NCBI GenBank assembly: GCA_913776795.1
Contig: CAJYRH010000090.1
Coordinates: forward strand, 1-6,287
Source of the DNA: an uncultured Pseudorhodoferax sp.
Lineage (GTDB): Bacteria > Pseudomonadota > Gammaproteobacteria > Burkholderiales > Burkholderiaceae
Direction of reading: 5' to 3'
Length of the DNA stretch: 6,287 bases
In this document: positions 1 to 4,832 of the stretch, in pieces
How positions within the stretch are numbered: the stretch's first letter is position 1
Layout: each line of letters opens with the position of its first letter
Position numbers and translations under genes: made by a program
The notes under the pieces: model-generated
What the model was told of the DNA's origin: nothing
Seen by the model: the letters and a program-made list of their open reading frames with translations, nothing else
Database searches by the model: none

Positions 1-277
1 GGTCCACCAGGATGGGTTCGCCGGTTTCCAGCACGCGGCGCATCTGGGTGTTGGGGATGACCTCCTCAACCGGGTGGCCCTGGAATTCGTCGATGCTGGA
101 GAAGCCCAGCGCCGGCAGGAAGCGCCGGTAACCTTCGTTGACCCAGACGATGGTGCCGGACCGGTCGACCAGGAACATGCCCTGGCTCATGCTGGAGAAC
201 AGGTGGAACATCGAGCGCGCAGCCAGTTCCAGCATGCTGCTGGCATCGGGCGGCAACGCGGTGTCGGTCGGCGGCAT
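1..277 (-). CDS. PAS-domain regulator, N-terminal fragment (probably a sigma-54-dependent activator)
   Basis: The minus strand reads as an uninterrupted 92-residue N-terminus that runs off the left edge of the window. After a short polar leader, residues from about 15 to the edge form a PAS-like sensor: a helix (MLELAARSMFHLFSSMSQG), then FLVDRSGTIVWVNEGYRRFL, the beta-hairpin and helix typical of PAS folds, then a segment ending ILVD. In Comamonadaceae, this type of N-terminus commonly precedes an AAA+ sigma-54 activator domain and a Fis-type DNA-binding domain; that assignment is inference, because no AAA+ motif lies inside the window. A PAS histidine kinase or diguanylate cyclase is the alternative. 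I place the start at the ATG at 277. An in-frame ATG at 301 would add eight residues, and neither has a convincing Shine-Dalgarno sequence. The gene diverges from hslR, so the two share a 45-68 base upstream region. Confidence 0.7.
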   Translation of the reverse strand, partial: MPPTDTALPPDASSMLELAARSMFHLFSSMSQGMFLVDRSGTIVWVNEGYRRFLPALGFSSIDEFQGHPVEEVIPNTQMRRVLETGEPILVD

Positions 278-345
278 CGGGGCATGGTAACGGTGCGCCA
301 TCGGCCTACAGGCGCCGGTGCACCGCAGGAGCACAATCGGCCGCG

Positions 346-759
346 ATGGACAGAATTCGCATCGACAAGTGGCTTTGGGCCGCGCGGTTCTACAAGACGC
401 GCACGCTCTCGGCGGAAGAAGTGGAGCGTGGCCGCGTGCAGGTCAACGGCCAGGACGTGAAGCCCGCGCGGGAGGTGAAGGCCGGCGACACTGTCTGCGT
501 GCGCCAGGGGCCGGTGCTGCGCACCGTGCGCGTGCTGGGTGTGAGTGGCACGCGCGGTCCGGCGCCGGTGGCGCAGGCGCTGTATGCGGAGACGCCCGAG
601 AGCCTGCAGGCCAGGGCGCTGCAGGCCGAGCAGCGCCGGCTGGCACCGGAACCCGCTTTGGCGCAGGAACACGGCCGCCCGACCAAGCGGGAGCGCCGCG
701 TGCTCGACGCAGCCCACGGTGGCTGGGGCGAGCGCTGGAGCGCCTCGGTCGATGGTTGA
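346..759 (+). CDS. hslR: Hsp15, S4-domain heat-shock RNA-binding protein
   Basis: This encodes 137 residues, close to the usual length of Hsp15 (about 130). Residues 3-60 form an S4 RNA-binding domain: RIDKWLWAARFYKTRTLSAE, then a VQVNGQDVKPAREVKAGD segment. The basic tail motif GRPTKRERR at 110-118 is typical of this family. Known members bind free 50S subunits that carry a nascent chain on tRNA after abortive dissociation and help return them to translation, acting in the cytoplasm. The ATG at 346 gives the full S4 domain and has an AGGAG at 327-331, though the 14-base spacing is longer than ideal. A small lipoprotein gene starts 13 bases after the stop and is probably co-transcribed. No heat-shock promoter could be confidently identified in the short gap to the divergent PAS gene. 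Family assignment is firm. Confidence 0.93.
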   Translation: MDRIRIDKWLWAARFYKTRTLSAEEVERGRVQVNGQDVKPAREVKAGDTVCVRQGPVLRTVRVLGVSGTRGPAPVAQALYAETPESLQARALQAEQRRLAPEPALAQEHGRPTKRERRVLDAAHGGWGERWSASVDG

Positions 760-772
760 CCAGGGAGACACC

Positions 773-895
773 ATGTACCGCGTCCTTCTCGCCACCTGTG
801 CCGCACTGGCTCTTCTGACGGCCTGCCCCGACACCAAGGTGCCGCAGGATCCGACCAAGCTGCCCACGCCCAAGGCGCTGGACGGCTCCGTGTGA
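773..895 (+). CDS. 40-residue predicted lipoprotein, function unknown
   Basis: A short gene encoding 40 residues. It begins MYRVLLATCAALALLTAC, a compact signal sequence with a lipobox (LTAC) that places the lipidated cysteine at residue 18. The remaining 22 residues are rich in proline, lysine and aspartate (PDTKVPQDPTKLPTPKALDG) and predict no fold. A well-placed purine-rich ribosome-binding site, GGGAG at 763-767, sits 5 bases before the ATG, which favours a real gene. It follows hslR by 13 bases and probably shares its transcript. Mature product would be a tiny peptide tethered to the inner or outer membrane. The residue after the cysteine is proline, not aspartate, so it carries no classic inner-membrane retention signal. 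I do not recognise a family. It could be a membrane-anchored small protein or a remnant of a larger lipoprotein. Confidence 0.65.
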   Translation: MYRVLLATCAALALLTACPDTKVPQDPTKLPTPKALDGSV

Positions 896-897
896 TG

Positions 898-1212
898 TCA
901 GCCGCAGGCCACCTTGGTGATGCGGCTGCGGGGGTCCAGTGTCAGGTTGATCCGCGCCGGGTTGAATTCCATGGTCACCGCCTGTCCCGGGCTCAGCCAG
1001 CGCACGATGCTGGCGCCTGAACGTGCACGCACATCCCGTTCCAGCGCCGGACCGAACGATTGCCCAATGGCGAACTGCGCTGCCGCGGCATCGCACGTCG
1101 CAGGCGGCGGAGAGGCCGCAGGCGTGCCGGAGGGCCCGCCCAGACCAGCGCAACCCGTCAGCACCAGGGCGGCCATGCCGCTCGACCATCGCAAGCTGTT
1201 CGTATTCTTCAT
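898..1212 (-). CDS. Lipoprotein of the I78 peptidase-inhibitor family
   Basis: This encodes 104 residues. Residues 1-21 form a lipoprotein signal (basic MKNTNSLRW, hydrophobic core, lipobox LTGC with Cys21), followed by a Gly/Pro/Ala/Ser linker to about residue 38. From Cys40 to the end the sequence matches the I78 inhibitor pattern: C-x3-AAQFAIGQ near the start, an RARSGASIVRWLSPG centre, then the TMEFNPARINLTLD strand pair and a terminal KVACG. The two cysteines, 40 and 103, could form a disulfide. Some family members inhibit serine proteases; others are unstudied envelope proteins, so target and role here are unknown. The start at 1212 is favoured over the in-frame ATG at 1221 because AGGA at 1224-1221 lies 8 bases upstream of it. 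The gene converges on the 40-residue lipoprotein with 2 bases between stop codons and no room for a terminator. Confidence 0.82.
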   Translation of the reverse strand: MKNTNSLRWSSGMAALVLTGCAGLGGPSGTPAASPPPATCDAAAAQFAIGQSFGPALERDVRARSGASIVRWLSPGQAVTMEFNPARINLTLDPRSRITKVACG

Positions 1213-1352
1213 GGACGGCATCCTATGCCACCGCTTTGCCTGGACCGGTATCCCCGTTTGCTCGGAGCTACACTCTTGCCGGCTGTTACGTCCTCTTTTC
1301 GGTGGATGACAATCGAAGCTGGCATCCTTGATGCTTGCTGGTTCCAAGAAAA

Positions 1353-1544
1353 ATGCCAGCCATGCGCAGCGCCCCCGATTCCTCTCACGACCAGCCGCTG
1401 GTGAAAGCCGCCATTCTCCCCCGCCCCTCCCCGTCCCTGTCCTGGCTTTGGGGCAGCGCCCGTGTTGCTTTCGTGCTGCATGCCATGGCCATGGTGGGTG
1501 TATTGACCATCGTCACCGCGCTGATCGAGCGCGCCGCGCCCTGA
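1353..1544 (+). CDS. Small single-helix membrane protein, function unknown
   Basis: A short gene encoding 63 residues from the ATG at 1353, or 60 from the ATG at 1362; a TTG at 1335 would extend it further. None has a good ribosome-binding site, so the start is uncertain. The N-terminal half is polar and contains prolines (PRPSPS); residues from about 43 to the end form one hydrophobic segment (VAFVLHAMAMVGVLTIVTALI), followed by a short charged tail IERAAP. This suggests a single membrane-spanning helix with the basic N-terminal side probably in the cytoplasm. It lies 12 bases upstream of the next small gene and is likely co-transcribed with it. I recognise no family. Support is the clean hydrophobic segment plus the tight spacing; a chance open frame in GC-rich DNA cannot be excluded. 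Confidence 0.5.
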   Translation: MPAMRSAPDSSHDQPLVKAAILPRPSPSLSWLWGSARVAFVLHAMAMVGVLTIVTALIERAAP

Positions 1545-1556
1545 ACGACCTTCCGC

Positions 1557-1919
1557 ATGCCTGACACCGGCCGCCCCGGACCCCGCTACATTGAAGAACG
1601 GCTCGAGCAGCTCGAGCGCAGCAACGAAGATCTGCTGGGCCTGGTCACGGCGCTGACGGCGGTCACCACCGCGCTGGCCGCAACGCATCCGCAGCGCAGC
1701 GTGCTGCACGAGGCGTTGGCCCGTGCGGCGCCTGGTGTGCGCCAGGCGACGCAACAGCACGGCATGAGCGAGCGCACGCAGATGGTGCTCGAGGCATTCA
1801 CCAATCTGCTGCACCAGACGCTGACCGAGCCCCAACCCGCACGGCTGGACGAGGCCAAGCAGGTCATCCAGGCCTTTCTGCACCATCCGCCTGGGGAAGA
1901 CGCCCGGGATCATTCATAG
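1557..1919 (+). CDS. Helical, partly coiled-coil protein, function unknown
   Basis: This encodes 120 residues with no signal peptide or membrane segment. Residues 10-45 are a strongly helical stretch with heptad-like leucines (YIEERLEQLERSNEDLLGLV), suggestive of a short coiled coil and therefore of oligomerisation. Residues 45-100 are also predicted to be largely helical (LHEALARAAPGV, MVLEAFTNLLHQTL, LDEAKQVIQAFLHH), and the tail is charged and probably disordered. The even amino-acid mix and strong third-position GC support a real coding sequence. It follows the small membrane protein by 12 bases, so the two may form a transcription unit and possibly interact, though that is only inference. 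I recognise no domain. No strong Shine-Dalgarno precedes the ATG at 1557. A cytoplasmic adaptor or a structural small protein would be compatible with what is seen. Confidence 0.68.
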   Translation: MPDTGRPGPRYIEERLEQLERSNEDLLGLVTALTAVTTALAATHPQRSVLHEALARAAPGVRQATQQHGMSERTQMVLEAFTNLLHQTLTEPQPARLDEAKQVIQAFLHHPPGEDARDHS

Positions 1920-1963
1920 CGCCTGGCCCGTTGCCACGGCCCGGGACTTGCTAACGCGTTGGC

Positions 1964-2206
1964 ATGCGCGCCGAGCCCACCGTCATCCTCGAAGTCGACC
2001 GCCGGCTGGCGCAGTTCATCCTGTCCAGCCGGCCCATGGGCTCGGGCGCGGCGGACAAGCAGGCCCTGGCGCGCTGGCACGCCGCGAGGGAGGTGCGCCA
2101 GATCCTGCAGGACGCCTGCCCCTACGAGCCCGGCACGCGGGCCAGCCACGCATGGTTCGTCGAGAAGTATGGCGATGCCGCAGACGCCGTGATCGGGCAC
2201 GACTGA
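1964..2206 (+). CDS. 80-residue soluble protein, function unknown
   Basis: This encodes 80 residues with no signal peptide or membrane helix. It has a probable N-terminal helix (VILEVDRRLAQFILSS), a Gly/Ala-containing turn, a second helix (KQALARWHAAREVRQILQDA) and an aromatic C-terminal segment containing SHAWFVEKYGDAADAVIG. Tryptophans at 38 and 64, along with several aromatic and charged residues, make it look like a folded small protein and not a frame-shadow. The ATG at 1964 is 44 bases after the preceding stop and has no clear ribosome-binding site. The gene ends just before the hairpin at 2224-2255, which may also slow or end its transcript, although the U-tract on this strand is poor. 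I do not recognise a family; a small lineage-restricted protein is the best description. Confidence 0.65.
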   Translation: MRAEPTVILEVDRRLAQFILSSRPMGSGAADKQALARWHAAREVRQILQDACPYEPGTRASHAWFVEKYGDAADAVIGHD

Positions 2207-2223
2207 GCCTGCCCCCCCAAAAG

Positions 2224-2255
2224 AAGGCCCGCCCTGGCTGACCAGGGCGGGCCTT
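2224..2255 (-). terminator. Strong intrinsic terminator of the ATP-grasp/alpha-E operon
   Basis: A perfect 14-bp GC-rich inverted repeat (arms 2224-2237 and 2242-2255) flanks a four-base loop. On the minus strand the hairpin is followed by CTTCTTTT, an acceptable U-tract, and it lies 17 bases downstream of the alpha-E stop codon. On the plus strand the tract after the hairpin is only TTGTCG, so termination of the 1964-2206 gene from the left would be weaker. It probably acts mainly on the minus strand and partially on both. Confidence 0.85.
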
Positions 2256-2272
2256 GTCGCTGCTGACGAATC

Positions 2273-3232
2273 TCAGCCTTGGACGGGAACCAGGAACTCC
2301 CGGCTGACGTGGCTGCCCAGTTCGTTCACGCGGTCCAGGAACTGCGTGAGAAATGCGTGGAGCCCGGTCGCAAGGATCTCGTCGATGCGGCCGAACTTGA
2401 GGTCGGCACGCAGCTTGCCAGCACGGCGCAACGTTTCGCTGGCCGGGTCGCTGGCCACCATCTCCAGGTTGGCCAGAACCTCGTTCAGGCTCGCGTGCAG
2501 CGAGCGCGGCATGTCGGCGCGCAGGATGAGCAGTTCGGCCACGCGTTCGGGCTTGATCACGTCGCGGTAGACCTTGCGGTAGACCTCGAACGCGGACACC
2601 GACCGCAGGATCGCGCTCCAGTGGTAGAAGTCGTACTCCTGGTCCTTCTCGCTGGCGGCGCCGTAGAAGTCGCTCTCCACCGCATGGAACTTGACGTCCA
2701 CGAGGCGTGCGGTGTTGTCGGCACGTTCGAGGAAGGTTCCGAGGCGCAGGAAGTAGAAGGCCTCGTCCTGCAGCATGGTGCCCAGCGTGACGCCGCGCGA
2801 CAGGTGGGAGCGGAACTTGACCCACTCGAAGAACTGGCCCGGATCGGCCTCGAACTCGCCCGACTTGAGCATGCGGTTCAGGTCCAGCCAGGTGGTGTTG
2901 GCGGTCTCCCAGACCTCGGTGGTCAGGCTGCCGCGCACGGCGCGCGCGTTCTCGCGCGCAGCGCGCAGGCAGGACACGATGGACGAGGGATTGCTCTCGT
3001 CCTTGACCATGAACTCCATGACATCGCGCGAGCTGATCTTCTCGTGCTTGCTGCTGTACAGGCCTCCGAGCTCGCTGATCGACAGCAGGCCCTGCCAGCC
3101 CAGCTGCGCCACGGCGGCGGACTGCGGCAGCAGCGAGGACTGGTAGTTCACGTCCAGCATGCGGGCGGTGTTCTCCGCGCGCTCGGTGTAGCGAGACATC
3201 CAGAAGAGATGGTCGGCGGTGCGGCTCAGCAT
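2273..3232 (-). CDS. Alpha-E domain protein (DUF403 family)
   Basis: This encodes 319 residues, the usual length for stand-alone alpha-E proteins. The family signature begins at residue 1: MLSRTADHLFWMSRYTERAE, then NTARMLDV. Related helices recur at 161-180 (FLRLGTFLERADNTARLVDV), and the protein ends LVPVQG. It is all-helical with no signal peptide, hence cytoplasmic. The domain occurs beside circularly permuted ATP-grasp enzymes and, in many genomes, transglutaminase-like proteins; its biochemical role is not established, and it has been predicted to act with the ATP-grasp partner in peptide or amide ligation. Its ATG lies 4 bases after the stop of the ATP-grasp gene, and its ribosome-binding site, GGGGGA at 3246-3241, lies within the last codons of that gene, so translation is probably coupled. 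A strong terminator follows, so no third gene belongs to the operon. Confidence 0.92.
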   Translation of the reverse strand: MLSRTADHLFWMSRYTERAENTARMLDVNYQSSLLPQSAAVAQLGWQGLLSISELGGLYSSKHEKISSRDVMEFMVKDESNPSSIVSCLRAARENARAVRGSLTTEVWETANTTWLDLNRMLKSGEFEADPGQFFEWVKFRSHLSRGVTLGTMLQDEAFYFLRLGTFLERADNTARLVDVKFHAVESDFYGAASEKDQEYDFYHWSAILRSVSAFEVYRKVYRDVIKPERVAELLILRADMPRSLHASLNEVLANLEMVASDPASETLRRAGKLRADLKFGRIDEILATGLHAFLTQFLDRVNELGSHVSREFLVPVQG

Positions 3233-3236
3233 TGGA

Positions 3237-4754
3237 TCATTCCCCCGAGGTCTGTGCTTGTTGTTGGCTGGGCGCCGAGGTGGCGAACGGGATGTCCGCG
3301 TCCTCCAGGATCCAGGTGTCCTTGGTGCCCCCGCCCTGCGAGGAATTGACGACCAGCGAGCCCTCCTTGAGCGCCACGCGCGTGAGTCCGCCCGGCACCA
3401 TCTGCACCTCCTTGCCCGACAGCACGAAGGGCCGCAGGTCGATGTGGCGCGGCGCGATGCCGCTCTCCACGAAGGTCGGGCAGCTCGACAACGACAGCGT
3501 CGGCTGGGCGATGTAGCCGGCGGGATTGGCCTCGACGGCCTTGCGGAAGTCCTCGATCTCGGCCTTGGTCGCGGCCGGGCCGACCAGCATGCCGTAGCCG
3601 CCGGCGCCGTGCACCTCCTTGACGACGAGGTCCTTGAGGTTGTCGAGCACGTACTTGAGGTCGTCGGCCTGCCGGCACATGTAGGTCGGCACGTTGTTCA
3701 GGATGGGCTTCTCGCCCAGGTAGAACTCGACCATCTTGGGCACGTAGGGGTAAATCGACTTGTCGTCGGCCACGCCCGTGCCGACGGCATTGCAGATCAC
3801 CACGTTGCCGGCCTTGTAGGCTTCCATGAGGCCGGCGCAGCCCAGCGTGGAGGTGGGGCGGAACACCTTGGGATCGAGGAAGTCGTCGTCCACGCGGCGG
3901 TAGATCACGTCCACGCGCTTGGGGCCGCGCGTGGTGCGCATGTAGACGAAGTTGTCCTTGACCAAGAGGTCCTGTCCTTCGACGAGTTCCACGCCCATCT
4001 GCTGGGCCAGGAAGGCGTGCTCGAAGTAGGCGCTGTTGTACATGCCGGGCGTGAGCACCACCACGGTGGGCTCGGCCGTGGCCGGCGGCGCCGAGGCGCG
4101 CAGCGTCTCCAGCAGGAGGTCGGGATAGTGCGCGACCGGCGCCACGTGGTGGCTGCTGAACAGGTCGGGGAAGAGCCGCATCATCATCTTGCGGTTCTCC
4201 AGCATGTAGCTGACACCGCTGGGAACGCGCAGGTTGTCCTCGAGCACGTAGTACTCGCCCTTGCCCTGGGCATCGGGGGCGCGCACGATGTCCACGCCGG
4301 CGATGTGCGAGTAGACCTGGTTGGGCACGTCCACGCCGACCATCTCGGGGCGGAACTGCGCGTTGTTGACGATCTGCTCTTTGGGGATCAGGCCGGCCTT
4401 GATGATCTCCTGGTCGTGGTAGACGTCGTGGATGAAGCGATTCAGCGCCGTCACGCGTTGCGCCAGGCCCTTCTCCATCGCCGCCCATTCGGCCGCGGGG
4501 ATGATGCGCGGAATCAGGTCGAACGGGATCAGGCGTTCGGTGCCCGAACCGTCCTCGTCCTTGGCGCCGTACACCGCGAAGGTGATGCCGACGCGGCGGA
4601 AGATCATCTCGGCCTCGGCCCGGCGCTTGGCCATCATGTCGCCGGGTTGGCGCGCCAGCCAGGCGTCGTAGATCTTGTAGTGATCCCGGATCTGCTCGCC
4701 CTTCGAGAAGAACTCGTAGGGGAGCTTGGTATACATCTCGTCAAATTTCAGCAT
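3237..4754 (-). CDS. Circularly permuted ATP-grasp family protein (type 2)
   Basis: This encodes 505 residues, slightly longer than the usual 470-490. The N-terminus (MLKFDEMYTKLPYEFFSKGE) is typical of the family. Conserved blocks include EYYVLEDNLRVPSGVSYMLE (residues 167-186), a glycine-rich KEVHGAGGYGM (379-389), a RPF near 441, GGLTR (455-459) and NSSQGGGTKDTWIL (470-483), which correspond to nucleotide- and metal-binding regions of permuted ATP-grasp folds. Members are predicted ATP-dependent carboxylate-amine ligases acting in the cytoplasm; the substrate is unknown. The last 16 or so residues (SAPSQQQAQTSGE) look like a disordered tail. An upstream in-frame start at 4790 is rejected because AGGAG at 4767-4763 lies 7 bases before the ATG at 4754. 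It is the first gene of a two-gene operon with the alpha-E protein. Nothing in the sequence shows a change of codon use or a broken motif. Confidence 0.93.
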   Translation of the reverse strand: MLKFDEMYTKLPYEFFSKGEQIRDHYKIYDAWLARQPGDMMAKRRAEAEMIFRRVGITFAVYGAKDEDGSGTERLIPFDLIPRIIPAAEWAAMEKGLAQRVTALNRFIHDVYHDQEIIKAGLIPKEQIVNNAQFRPEMVGVDVPNQVYSHIAGVDIVRAPDAQGKGEYYVLEDNLRVPSGVSYMLENRKMMMRLFPDLFSSHHVAPVAHYPDLLLETLRASAPPATAEPTVVVLTPGMYNSAYFEHAFLAQQMGVELVEGQDLLVKDNFVYMRTTRGPKRVDVIYRRVDDDFLDPKVFRPTSTLGCAGLMEAYKAGNVVICNAVGTGVADDKSIYPYVPKMVEFYLGEKPILNNVPTYMCRQADDLKYVLDNLKDLVVKEVHGAGGYGMLVGPAATKAEIEDFRKAVEANPAGYIAQPTLSLSSCPTFVESGIAPRHIDLRPFVLSGKEVQMVPGGLTRVALKEGSLVVNSSQGGGTKDTWILEDADIPFATSAPSQQQAQTSGE

Positions 4755-4762
4755 GGACCCAT

Positions 4763-4767
4763 CTCCT
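4763..4767 (-). promoter_or_regulatory. Ribosome-binding site that fixes the ATP-grasp start
   Basis: AGGAG on the minus strand, 7 bases upstream of the ATG at 4754. It settles the start in favour of the shorter 505-residue product and is the best Shine-Dalgarno match in the window. Confidence 0.85.
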
Positions 4768-4773
4768 GTACAG

Positions 4774-4782
4774 AGAATAGCA
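4774..4782 (-). promoter_or_regulatory. Possible extended -10 promoter element for the ATP-grasp/alpha-E operon
   Basis: On the minus strand TGCTATTCT matches the extended -10 pattern TGn plus a hexamer with four of six consensus bases. No TTGACA-like -35 lies at the usual distance, which is tolerated for extended -10 promoters. The predicted start near 4767 would leave a very short leader of about 13 bases that begins almost at the ribosome-binding site, which weakens the call. It sits in the 78-base gap between comEC and this operon. That gap also holds the direct repeat GCAAG-TT-GCAAG (4780-4791, plus strand), of unknown meaning. Confidence 0.25.
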
Positions 4783-4832
4783 AGTTGCAAGCCAGAGACT
4801 GGACGCGGCGCATGCTCTACGAGAAAAAAAGT

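Noticed and set aside
187..873. A 228-codon minus-strand frame opposite hslR
   Set aside because: It covers the well-supported hslR gene and overlaps the PAS gene in another frame; it is rich in Arg, Ala, Pro and Cys, as frame shadows in GC-rich DNA are.
1213..1352. Promoter search in the largest intergenic gap, such as TTGTCA with a GTAACA at 17 bases on the minus strand
   Set aside because: The -10 match is poor and no second element supports it; I could not distinguish it from chance, and I see no hairpin or operator there.
2279..3349. A 356-codon plus-strand frame opposite the alpha-E gene
   Set aside because: It mirrors the codon pattern of the alpha-E gene, has no family signature, and has no promoter or ribosome-binding site.
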